Program-made: the position numbers and the translations under genes
The notes under the pieces: generated by a model
The model's database searches: none
Seen by the model: only the letters and a program-made list of their open reading frames with translations
Told to the model about the DNA's origin: nothing
Part shown: positions 27,295 through 35,230 of the stretch, piece by piece
Position numbering within the stretch: the first letter of the stretch is position 1
Layout of the letters: each line of letters starts with the position of its first letter
From: Pedobacter sp. Leaf170
GTDB lineage: Bacteria > Bacteroidota > Bacteroidia > Sphingobacteriales > Sphingobacteriaceae
Assembly: GCF_920984665.1 (NCBI RefSeq)
Contig: NZ_CAKLBP010000007.1
Coordinates: forward strand, 62,001-126,000
Direction of reading: 5' to 3'
Length of the DNA stretch: 64,000 nt

Positions 27295-28284
27295 ATGAAA
27301 AAAACTATAGCCTTACTAACAGGCGGAACCACAGGCGAATGGGTTGTTTCAGTTAAAAGTGCAGCTACAATTGCTCAGAATATTGATGCTGAATTATATG
27401 ATGTTTATAAAATAATGCTTAACGATAAAGGCTGGTTTTATGAGCCCGCCGATTCAGTAAAGATAGATATTGATAAAAATGATTTCTCCTTAACTATAGA
27501 GGGTAGAAAAATAAAATTTGATGGTGTTTTTATCGCCATTCATGGTTCTCCTGGTGAAGATGGAAAGTTGCAAGGCTATTTCGATATGCTTGGCATTCCA
27601 TATACAACTTGTGATGCTTTAACTTCTTCAATAACCATGAATAAAGGTTATACCAAAGCTATTGTTAATGGAATTGATGCTTTATACATTGCAAAATCAG
27701 TTCAAATATTTAGAAATGGAAATTATAACCTGAATCACATTAAGCAGGATTTGAAGCTGCCATATTTTGTAAAGCCAAATAGTGGTGGTAGTAGCATCGG
27801 GATGAGCAAAGTAAAACATGCTGATGATTTGGATGTTGCTATAGAAAAAGCTTTTAAAGAAGATACACAAGTTTTAATAGAAGAATTTGTAAGTGGCAGA
27901 GAGTTTTCTATCGGTGTTTTTGGTGCCGAAGGCGAGATTGTAGTTTTGCCAACCACAGAGGTTATTCCGGCAAATGAATTTTTTGATTTTGAAGCCAAAT
28001 ATACTCCAGGCGCTACTGAAGAAATTACACCAGGCAATATGAGTGAAGAAGAAGTAATTCGGGTAAATCGTATTGTAACTGATGTGTACAAAAAGTTAAA
28101 CTGTAGGGGAGTGGTTAGGATAGATTATTTTTTAGAACACGAAACCGGTAATTTTTACTTTATTGAAATCAACACCATTCCAGGTCAAACGGCAACTAGT
28201 TTTATTCCTCAGCAAGTTGCGGCTATGGGTATAAGCTTAAAAGAGTTTTATACCAGATTGATGAAAGAAACGCTTAAAGGATAG
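27295..28284 (+). CDS. ddl: D-alanine--D-alanine ligase
   Basis: The start is set at 27295 (MKKTIALLTGG), since an upstream ATG at 27250 would add a 15-residue extension not typical of Ddl. The 329-residue ATP-grasp enzyme shows the N-terminal GGTTGEWVVSVKSA, HGSPGEDGKLQG, FVKPNSGGSSIGM, the metal-binding EINTIPGQT and a C-terminal helix. It joins two D-alanines for the peptidoglycan stem peptide in the cytoplasm. Its divergent neighbour encodes the PASTA protein. The Crp/Fnr gene follows after seven bases. Confidence 0.95.
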   Translation: MKKTIALLTGGTTGEWVVSVKSAATIAQNIDAELYDVYKIMLNDKGWFYEPADSVKIDIDKNDFSLTIEGRKIKFDGVFIAIHGSPGEDGKLQGYFDMLGIPYTTCDALTSSITMNKGYTKAIVNGIDALYIAKSVQIFRNGNYNLNHIKQDLKLPYFVKPNSGGSSIGMSKVKHADDLDVAIEKAFKEDTQVLIEEFVSGREFSIGVFGAEGEIVVLPTTEVIPANEFFDFEAKYTPGATEEITPGNMSEEEVIRVNRIVTDVYKKLNCRGVVRIDYFLEHETGNFYFIEINTIPGQTATSFIPQQVAAMGISLKEFYTRLMKETLKG

Positions 28285-28291
28285 TCTGTTA

Positions 28292-28873
28292 ATGGATAGA
28301 CAGAAGCTAATAGATATGGGTTGCCCGGTTCGAAAATATGCTAAAGATGCTATAATTTACGAACCGGGAACACAGCCTAAAAACGTTTTCTTTGTGAAAA
28401 CCGGCGAGGTACGGATGGTAACGGTTAATGAAGATGGCAAGGAATTTATTCAAGGTATCTTTCAATCCGGACAGTATTTTGGAGAACCAGCGTTGTTAGT
28501 TGATAAACCATATTTAGCCTTTACAATAGTGAGTAAAGCTTCTGAAATTATAATTGTAAGTAAGGAAAATTTTTTTAACTTGATAAAAACCGATGCAGAT
28601 TACAGTATGAGTTTAATTAAAGTTTTGAGTAACAGATTGTTTTATAAATCCATGATGTTAGAGGAACTTGCAAACGAAAAGGCTGAACATCGGTTATTAA
28701 CAATGATAAACTATTTATTTAGCAATGCTGATAAAAGCCAGAGTTTGGGTGTTACCAGGCAGGATTTAGCAGATCTAACAGGCTTAAGGGTAGAAACAGT
28801 TATTAGAGAGGTTAAAAGTTTGGCTGCCAGGAATTTCATCATCATAAAAAAGGGAAAAATCTACAAGGCTTAA
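28292..28873 (+). CDS. Crp/Fnr-family transcriptional regulator
   Basis: The 193-residue protein has an N-terminal cyclic-nucleotide-binding-like jelly roll (~20-110; FVKTGEVRMV, GQYFGEPALL) and a C-terminal winged helix (~140-190; VTRQDLADLTGLRVETVIRE, 20 residues). It lacks the iron-sulfur cysteines of Fnr and the complete cAMP-binding motif, so the effector is unknown. It is seven bases downstream of ddl and likely cotranscribed. Whether it controls envelope genes is not evident. Confidence 0.9.
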   Translation: MDRQKLIDMGCPVRKYAKDAIIYEPGTQPKNVFFVKTGEVRMVTVNEDGKEFIQGIFQSGQYFGEPALLVDKPYLAFTIVSKASEIIIVSKENFFNLIKTDADYSMSLIKVLSNRLFYKSMMLEELANEKAEHRLLTMINYLFSNADKSQSLGVTRQDLADLTGLRVETVIREVKSLAARNFIIIKKGKIYKA

Positions 28874-28952
28874 AAAAAAATGTATGATATATGATTTAGG
28901 TCATATTTTTTTATTGTATTTGAGCCTACTTTTGTAAGTAATTAAATAAACT

Positions 28953-29354
28953 ATGGCTGAGCTAACAAAATTTCAGGCGGTATTGAAGTGCAAATGCCCC
29001 CGATGTAGAAAGGGTGATATTTTTACAGGCAATGCTTATGCGTTTAAACTTCAAAAAACAAATATCAATTGCCCATACTGTAATTTAAAATTTGAGCGAG
29101 AGCCTGGCTTTTTTTATGTAGCCATGTTTGTAAGTTATGCAATGAATGTTGCCGAAATTATAACCATTGGTGTAGCCTCATACGTATTAGGTTTGCCGCT
29201 TATCTACGAAAATTTGTGGTATTACGTAGCACTGATTTTAGTAGGGGTTTTTTTACTTTCACCAATAAATTACCGTTACTCAAGGGTTATATTATTGCAT
29301 TGGTTAACCCCGGGATTAAGTTACGTACCAGATATACCGGCACATAAATCCTAA
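28953..29354 (+). CDS. DUF983-family membrane protein with zinc-ribbon-like cysteines
   Basis: A 133-residue protein with CKCPRCRKGDIF near residues 13-24 and CPYC near 42-45. That gives two CxxC pairs that could bind zinc, and they are followed by FEREPGFFY. Two membrane helices (~55-80 and ~88-108) complete the DUF983 pattern. The family is widespread in Bacteroidota and alpha-proteobacteria and has no settled function. TACTTTTG at 28927-28934 is a fitting -7 box, without a matching -33 box. Confidence 0.85.
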   Translation: MAELTKFQAVLKCKCPRCRKGDIFTGNAYAFKLQKTNINCPYCNLKFEREPGFFYVAMFVSYAMNVAEIITIGVASYVLGLPLIYENLWYYVALILVGVFLLSPINYRYSRVILLHWLTPGLSYVPDIPAHKS

Positions 29355-29361
29355 TAATTGG

Positions 29362-29886
29362 CTAATTAATCACCGGAACCGGGTGCTGTATGTACTCTAT
29401 TAATTCTACTATTTTGCCTTTTTTGAATTTAACTTTATTGTACAGATAAACGGTATCAATTTTACCTTCTTTTGTGATGTTGATTTGTTCATACCAGAGA
29501 TTTACAGATTCTTCACTATCATTAACCAACGGTATCACCTCGTAAACAGTAATTTTAAATGTATTCATTCTATTAAATTCGTTCTCCATTTGCTGTAGCA
29601 ATCGGCTCCTGCTGCCATTAAATCTATAGCCATCTAAAAAGAAAATTACTGTATCCGCCATTTCGGCGCTCATCATTGCGGTATCTAACTTTTCAAATCC
29701 TTTAAGCAGTCTTAACATTTTAAAAGAATTGGTACTATCTGTTCCAAGTTTCCAATTTTTAAATTCCTGAATTTTGTAAGGGCTTTGGATGGTATCTGAT
29801 GAAAAAACGTCTTTTAAATTCTTTCCACTATATTGGCAGGCCATTAATAGCGGTATAACACCAATTAAGATTGATGAGTTTTTCAT
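29362..29886 (-). CDS. Putative lipoprotein, unknown function
   Basis: A 174-residue protein with a lipoprotein signal (hydrophobic stretch ~5-15, lipobox LLMAC, Cys17). The mature region contains a possible nuclear-transport-factor-2-like alpha+beta pattern (helix, then curved strands with FFLDGYRFNG and VNLWYEQINITKEGK), but I cannot assign it firmly. It converges on the DUF983 gene with a seven-base gap. The function is unknown and the location is probably periplasmic. Confidence 0.6.
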   Translation of the reverse strand: MKNSSILIGVIPLLMACQYSGKNLKDVFSSDTIQSPYKIQEFKNWKLGTDSTNSFKMLRLLKGFEKLDTAMMSAEMADTVIFFLDGYRFNGSRSRLLQQMENEFNRMNTFKITVYEVIPLVNDSEESVNLWYEQINITKEGKIDTVYLYNKVKFKKGKIVELIEYIQHPVPVIN

Positions 29887-29955
29887 GATTAATTTATTTG
29901 GATGCTTAGTTGCGTAAATTTACTAATTATCTGAAAATTAATCAATTAAAATTAT

Positions 29956-30738
29956 TTATGTATTTTTAAGGTTTTGGCAGTATTCTTTATAGGGGTAAGG
30001 ATAATTATTCAAAATTTCAACTAATTCTTTAACAGTATCTTCTGATGTTAGCTCATATTGATATTCATCTTCGATACTTCCCATTTTGGTTTCAGCGTTT
30101 CTGTATATCATTTTGCTGTTAACATAAGCCTTTGCTGATGCATGAAAATCATTCGCTCCAGTTTCTGTTATTAAAGTTTTTAAGTTGTTTTTGTTTATAC
30201 CTGCTCCAGGCATTATAGCAATTCTGCCATTGGCTTGTTTTACAAGCTTGGTTAATGTTTTTATACCGTTTATAGCAGTAGATGCGCCTCCTGAAGAAAG
30301 CACACGAATGATGCCTAAATCGATTAAATCTTCCAAGGCTTTTTCCATGTTATTGGTCATATCAAAAGCACGGTGGAACGCAACTTTCATTGGCGAAGCT
30401 AATTGAATTATCGCTTTCATACGTGCTAAATCTATGCTTCCATCTGCTAAAAGAATTCCTGTAACTATACCATCACAATTTAGTGATTTAAAGTGCTTTA
30501 TGTCTTCCTGTATTAGCGCAAATTCGAGCTCAGAGTATAGAAAATCGCCTCCTCTCGGACGGATAATTGGCCAAATTTCGATAGATAAATTTTTCTTGGC
30601 CAATGCAATTTGGCTATGGCTTGGTGTGGTTCCGCCTTCAGCTAGATTATCACAAAACTCAACACGTTTGGCACCACCATTTTGTGCTGCTAACGCAGAT
30701 TCATAACCATTTGCGCAAACTTCTAAAACTTTACTCAT
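29956..30738 (-). CDS. cutC: CutC-family protein
   Basis: A 260-residue TIM-barrel protein with the CutC signatures EVCANGYESALAAQNGGA (~6-23), RVEFCDNLAEGGTTPS (~25-40), IRPRGGDFLYS and VAFHRAFD. CutC was named for copper tolerance in E. coli, but the role in copper handling is disputed and its enzymatic activity is unknown. Its ATG overlaps the stop codon of the preceding DUF2314 gene in the sequence TAATG, so the two are translationally coupled. Confidence 0.93.
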   Translation of the reverse strand: MSKVLEVCANGYESALAAQNGGAKRVEFCDNLAEGGTTPSHSQIALAKKNLSIEIWPIIRPRGGDFLYSELEFALIQEDIKHFKSLNCDGIVTGILLADGSIDLARMKAIIQLASPMKVAFHRAFDMTNNMEKALEDLIDLGIIRVLSSGGASTAINGIKTLTKLVKQANGRIAIMPGAGINKNNLKTLITETGANDFHASAKAYVNSKMIYRNAETKMGSIEDEYQYELTSEDTVKELVEILNNYPYPYKEYCQNLKNT

Positions 30739-31610
30739 TATTGTTCATTTATAAGCCCTAAAACTTTCCAGCCAATATCAGATTTAAAAGTATTTAATTT
30801 TTGAATTGATTTTCCACCATCAGGAAACCAGCATATTTCTGTTATAATGCAGTGATTCTCATCAATCATTTCCCTTTCGAAGGCATTTTGTAAGCCTGAA
30901 AAATTCGGAAAACCTTGTTCCTCAATATTTTTAATAAATGAAACCTCTAAAACTTCTGCAGTTTTGGCAATCATTTCTTCATCTGCATTGGTGTTAAGTG
31001 CGGAAAGCATCATTTTGGCTTCTTCATAAAAATTTTTACAGGCAATTGCTGCATCTAAGTTTTTATCATTGTAAGCATTTTCAAGGGCTAATATGGCGCC
31101 TTCGGGTGTATCAAGATTGGCCTTAAAATAATCAACGCCTTCATCAATATACAAGCCAATGCTATTATCGAATGCTGCCCTTTCATTTTCAGGAACACCA
31201 TCTCTAATGGCTCTTATGGTATACCCTCCAATTAATTTACCGTTTTCAATTGTCATCCAGTCAGAAATCAAATTGCGGTCAATGCCAATCTTTTGATTCA
31301 GTTTTACTGTGTTAACATTTACCGGTTCATTTCCTACTGTTCCATAAAGGTTGCCTTCAGCATCAAAATGGGGTTCGGTTAACCAAATGTGTTCTCCATT
31401 TTCTCCATCAATTATATGAACTTTTACAGAAAAATAAGCATGATGAGCTTGAGGGTTTGCAAGGCTTTCTTCAAAATACCAAAGGGTTAGTTTAGCTTTT
31501 TCAATAGCCCAGTTCATACGTTCATCTTCGTTAGGAACATAGACCATATCAGGCTCACCTTTGCGTTCTTCTACATTTTTTTTGCCAAAAATTTTAGATA
31601 ATAATCCCAT
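30738..31610 (-). CDS. DUF2314-domain protein
   Basis: A 290-residue soluble protein. Residues ~25-150 match the DUF2314 pattern: DERMNWAIEKAKLTLWYFEE, later HIWLTEPHFD, ISDWMTIENG and GGYTIR. A second C-terminal domain of ~130 residues starts with a helix (TPEGAILALENAYNDKNLDAA region) and resembles SnoaL/NTF2-like folds, which is a weak inference. The function is unknown. It overlaps cutC by one base and is preceded by no promoter match. Confidence 0.75.
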   Translation of the reverse strand: MGLLSKIFGKKNVEERKGEPDMVYVPNEDERMNWAIEKAKLTLWYFEESLANPQAHHAYFSVKVHIIDGENGEHIWLTEPHFDAEGNLYGTVGNEPVNVNTVKLNQKIGIDRNLISDWMTIENGKLIGGYTIRAIRDGVPENERAAFDNSIGLYIDEGVDYFKANLDTPEGAILALENAYNDKNLDAAIACKNFYEEAKMMLSALNTNADEEMIAKTAEVLEVSFIKNIEEQGFPNFSGLQNAFEREMIDENHCIITEICWFPDGGKSIQKLNTFKSDIGWKVLGLINEQ

Positions 31611-31651
31611 GTTTTATTTATTTAAAGATTAATGAGGGATGATATCTGTAA

Positions 31652-32689
31652 TTAGTAATAACTTTTTCCTTTAATTAATAGATCTTGTTTTTCTGCATTG
31701 CAAACTGCGTAACTAAAACCTTGCTGAATTGCATAAGCTCCGTATTCGCCTTTCTTATTAATGGCTAAAAAGCCAACCTGAATATTTTTAGCAGTTTCGG
31801 GTTTCTTTTTAATAATGCGCATTACGGCCTCTTTACATGCTGCTTCTGGCGAATAACCTTGACGCATCAATTCCACCACCAAAAACGAACCAACGTTGCG
31901 CACCACTTCTTCACCAACGCCTGTAGAAGTTGCGCCACCAACTTCATTATCTACAAATAAACCTGCACCAATTAACGGACTGTCGCCTATTCTTCCGCGA
32001 AGTTTATAAGCCATTCCACTGGTTGTACATGCACCAGAAATGTTTCCTTTCGCATCAATTGCCAACATCCCAATGGTATCGTGGTTATATTGATTTCCTG
32101 GTAATTTTTGAGGAGCAGCTTTATCATAAAGCTTATTCTCAATATTCATCGTAGGCTCGTATTTGGATGTTTTTAGCCATTCCTTCCATGCTTTTTCGCT
32201 AGCAGGCGTAAGCAAATTTTCCTTTTTAAAACCTTGCTCCAGTGCAAACTGTAATGCACCTTCGCCAGCAAGCATAACATGAGGTGTTTTCTCCATCACC
32301 TTACGGGCCACTGATATTGGGTGTTTAATATGCTCTAAAGCTAAAACAGCACCACAATTTCCGTTTTCATCCATAATACAGGCATCCAAAGTTACTTTAC
32401 CATCTCTATCAGGCAAACCACCATAACCAACAGTTTGATTTTTTTCGTCAGCTTCTGGTACCCAAACGCCTTGTTCAACTGCATCTAATGCTTTTCCACC
32501 TTTTGAAAGAACCTTCCACGCATCAGCATTGGCTGCAATACCAAAATCCCAGGTAGAAATTACGATTGGGAAATTAGCGGCAGTATTCTTTTTTTGAACT
32601 GGAATTGCGTTTGCAATACTACTTTTATCAACAGCTAATAAACCTGCAGAAAGGGCAGAGGCTTTTATAAATTTGCGACGGTTAAACAT
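31652..32689 (-). CDS. Glycosylasparaginase (N4-(beta-N-acetylglucosaminyl)-L-asparaginase)
   Basis: A 345-residue N-terminal-nucleophile hydrolase with a Tat-type signal (RRKFIKASALSAG). The self-cleavage site is NHDTIGM: Thr205 becomes the new N-terminal nucleophile after the Asp204-Thr205 bond is cut. Other family features are STWDFG (46-50), RGRIGDSPLIGAG and GATSTGVGEE. The enzyme hydrolyses GlcNAc-Asn, the last protein linkage of N-glycans, in the periplasm. This complements the PNGase F locus 27 kb away. A plain isoaspartyl peptidase is the alternative, but the STWDFG and HDTIGM segments favour glycosylasparaginase. Confidence 0.88.
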   Translation of the reverse strand: MFNRRKFIKASALSAGLLAVDKSSIANAIPVQKKNTAANFPIVISTWDFGIAANADAWKVLSKGGKALDAVEQGVWVPEADEKNQTVGYGGLPDRDGKVTLDACIMDENGNCGAVLALEHIKHPISVARKVMEKTPHVMLAGEGALQFALEQGFKKENLLTPASEKAWKEWLKTSKYEPTMNIENKLYDKAAPQKLPGNQYNHDTIGMLAIDAKGNISGACTTSGMAYKLRGRIGDSPLIGAGLFVDNEVGGATSTGVGEEVVRNVGSFLVVELMRQGYSPEAACKEAVMRIIKKKPETAKNIQVGFLAINKKGEYGAYAIQQGFSYAVCNAEKQDLLIKGKSYY

Positions 32690-32757
32690 GTAAGATTGAA
32701 TGATTTAGGATTTGGTTTTATTGTAAATTGAAAATTTTTATTATAGATTGAAAATTA

Positions 32758-32841
32758 TACTTTGTTTATTGATGTTTGTACTTTGTTTATTGAGCTTTGT
32801 AATTTGATTATTGATTATTGTACTTTGTTTATTGAAAATTG
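32758..32841. repeat. Four tandem 21-bp repeats
   Basis: Units start at 32758, 32779, 32800 and 32821. Three begin TACTTTGTTTATTGA and one TAATTTGATTATTGA; all end in TTG or TG. More degenerate ATTGAAAATT copies precede them. They lie between the omega-amidase and glycosylasparaginase genes. Confidence 0.8.
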
Positions 32842-32865
32842 TTACTTATTTATTCTACCTGAACA

Positions 32866-33672
32866 TTAATCTTCAATTTCAAATTTATCTGCATCTTTTA
32901 AGAAAGGAAACTGTCGCCTTATCTTCGCTAATTCTTCGTAATTAATAGTTACAGTATACATATCTTCATCTTCCGGTTTATAGTAAACCGTGCTTCCATA
33001 AGGGTCAATTACCATCGAATGGCCGCCATGATAAACCTGATTACCATCATGCCCAACCCGATTTACGCCAATAACGTAACTTTGATTTTCGATAGCACGA
33101 GCCGGAATTAATGCCCGCCAATGCGACGAACGTTTATCGGGCCAGCTTGCCACTAATAGTAAAATATCGTACTCTTCATTAACATTTCGCAACCACACAG
33201 GAAAACGTAAATCATAGCAAATGGCTAATCTAATTTTCCAGCCTTTTAACTCTACTATCAATTTATCTTTACCGGCACTAAAGTTTTTATCTTCATCGCC
33301 CATTCCAAATAAATGGCGTTTATCGTAATATTTATGGTCGCCATTTTGCTCCATCCAAATTAAACGGTTGTAATATTTGCCGTTTTCTTTTATAATTAAA
33401 CTTCCGGTAACGATGCAATTATACTGATGTGCAATTTTTTGCATCCATTGCATGGTAAAACCGCCCATTTCTTCAGCCAAGGCTTCAGAATTCATACTGA
33501 AACCGCTGTTAAACATTTCAGGAAGTATAATTAAATCAGTTTTTTCCCTAACGCCCGATGATAACCTCAATCCAAGATTTAAAAGATTTTTTTCTATGTT
33601 TTCCCAAAATAGATATGCCTGAAAAATCGTGACTTTCAGGTTTTCTATTTGAGTGTATATAGGTTTTTCCAT
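32866..33672 (-). CDS. Nitrilase-family omega-amidase (YafV-like)
   Basis: The 268-residue carbon-nitrogen hydrolase carries the catalytic triad Glu52 (LPEMFNSGF), Lys118 (YDKRHLF) and Cys152 (AICYDLRFPVW). This spacing and RFPVW fit the YafV/Nit2 omega-amidase group, which hydrolyses alpha-ketoglutaramate or 2-oxosuccinamate. The gene starts 22 bases after the aminotransferase stop on the same strand. That pairing is the known glutamine-transaminase/omega-amidase pathway, in which the amidase removes the cyclising keto-amide product and makes the transamination irreversible. Confidence 0.88.
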   Translation of the reverse strand: MEKPIYTQIENLKVTIFQAYLFWENIEKNLLNLGLRLSSGVREKTDLIILPEMFNSGFSMNSEALAEEMGGFTMQWMQKIAHQYNCIVTGSLIIKENGKYYNRLIWMEQNGDHKYYDKRHLFGMGDEDKNFSAGKDKLIVELKGWKIRLAICYDLRFPVWLRNVNEEYDILLLVASWPDKRSSHWRALIPARAIENQSYVIGVNRVGHDGNQVYHGGHSMVIDPYGSTVYYKPEDEDMYTVTINYEELAKIRRQFPFLKDADKFEIED

Positions 33673-33694
33673 GTATGTTTAGTTTTTAGGGATG

Positions 33695-34840
33695 TTAAAC
33701 ATTTTTTAATTTCTCTGCAGCCGATGCTAAAGTTGAATTTTCTTTGGCAAAACAAAAGCGGATTATTTTGTAGTCGGTTGCTTTTTGGTAGAATGCCGAA
33801 ACTGGGATGGTGGCAACTCCAAACTCTTTTATCAGTCTGATACTGAAATCAGTATCTTTTTCATCGCTGATTTTACTATAACTTGCACACTGAAAATATG
33901 AGCCATTGCAAGGCAATAAGTCAAAACGGCTTTCGGCTAAAAGGCTTCTGAAATAATCACGTTTTTTCTCAAAAAAAGCCGATATTCCGTTGTAATTATT
34001 TGGCTCTTTAATGTATTGGGCAATAGCTTGCTGCATAGGGCTATTAACGCTGAAAACGTTAAATTGGTGTACCTTTCTAAATTCCTTGGTTAGTATTTCT
34101 GGTGCTAAACAATATCCAAGTTTCCATCCGGTGGCATGTAAAAGCTTTCCAAATGAGGCTACTACGAAACTTCGCTTCCTTAATTCAGGAAAAAGCATTA
34201 CACTTTTATGCTTTTGTTCGTCGAAAATTAAATGTTCGTAAACTTCATCGCTTAATATCAGAATATCGGTATCATTAACCAATTTTATAAGCGAGTTCAT
34301 ATCATTCTCTGATAATATACTCCCAGTAGGATTTTGCGGCGAGTTTAAAATTATCATCCTGGTATTGGCCGTAAACAACTTTTTAACCATATCCCAGTCA
34401 ATTCCATAATTTGGTGGGGCAAGCTCGTAAGTTTTTACAATACCACCTAATAATTTAATGGTTGGTGCATAACTATCGTAAGCCGGCTCAAAAATTATAA
34501 CTTCATCGCCCGGATTAATAATAGCCGTTAGCGCAGTAAAAATGGCTTGCGTGCCACCGGCGGTTACAGTTATTTCCGTATCCGGATTATATTTTACGTT
34601 GTATAAATTTTCTACTTTTTCGGCAATGGTTTCCTTTAAAAAAATGTTGCCCGGCATGGGTGCATATTGGTTGTAGCCATCTTTCATGGCCTTTTCAACA
34701 AGCTGGGTTAATTTTGGGTCGCAAGGGTAATCCGGAAAACCCTGCGATAAATTAATTGCATTATAATCTGCCGCAAGTTTAGACATTACCGAGAAAATGG
34801 TTGTACTAACACCCGGAAGTTTTGATTGTATATTCAACAT
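33695..34840 (-). CDS. Methionine/glutamine aminotransferase (YbdL / glutamine transaminase K type)
   Basis: A 381-residue fold-type I PLP enzyme with SQGFPDYPC (32-40), GGTQAIF, NSPQNPTG (166-173), SDEVYEHL and the Schiff-base Lys232 in SFGKLLHATGWK. These features place it with YbdL and kynurenine/glutamine transaminase K, which regenerate methionine from its keto acid using glutamine or other donors. The omega-amidase next door supports glutamine as the amino donor. It belongs to methionine salvage or keto-acid repair. The upstream 390 bases contain no clear promoter. Confidence 0.88.
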   Translation of the reverse strand: MLNIQSKLPGVSTTIFSVMSKLAADYNAINLSQGFPDYPCDPKLTQLVEKAMKDGYNQYAPMPGNIFLKETIAEKVENLYNVKYNPDTEITVTAGGTQAIFTALTAIINPGDEVIIFEPAYDSYAPTIKLLGGIVKTYELAPPNYGIDWDMVKKLFTANTRMIILNSPQNPTGSILSENDMNSLIKLVNDTDILILSDEVYEHLIFDEQKHKSVMLFPELRKRSFVVASFGKLLHATGWKLGYCLAPEILTKEFRKVHQFNVFSVNSPMQQAIAQYIKEPNNYNGISAFFEKKRDYFRSLLAESRFDLLPCNGSYFQCASYSKISDEKDTDFSIRLIKEFGVATIPVSAFYQKATDYKIIRFCFAKENSTLASAAEKLKNV

Positions 34841-35230
34841 GTATAAGCGAAAATAGCAAAAAAACCTTTAGGAATAGACAGCTTAATGTTATATCAAGTC
34901 GGGATATTTTTTGGAAAGCACTTGCAGTAGTAAATGGCTTTGGGTTGGCCCCGCTTTGCAATCGGGTTTAGGTGGCGCCACTATAATTCCTATTAACGTT
35001 TTTGGCGCAGTGCAAACAGGTAAATACAAAATGAGATCAAAGCAGATGGATAATTGGATAATAAATTTTCAAAAGAACGAATAACCTTTTGTTTTCAAAC
35101 CCGACAGTAGCGAACACGGAGTGCAACGAAGTAAAGCGGATGGCGGGACGGAAAGCCACTATGAAATGGGAGCTTTAATTTCCAAATCATTTTAAAAGAT
35201 AATGCCTATTAAACCCTGGTGCAGTAAAAC
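34841..35230. other. 390-bp gap with repeat-like or decayed sequence
   Basis: No gene with a normal start is present. A stop-free frame (34887-35085, plus strand) reads like protein (a GLGGATIIPINVFGAVQTG segment) but has no plausible start. Further on, AAACCCGACA (35097-35106) and TGGCGGGAC (35141-35149) bound a 53-base GC-richer block whose two ends recur at 47038-47143. It is probably an intergenic repeat plus gene debris. Confidence 0.4.
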
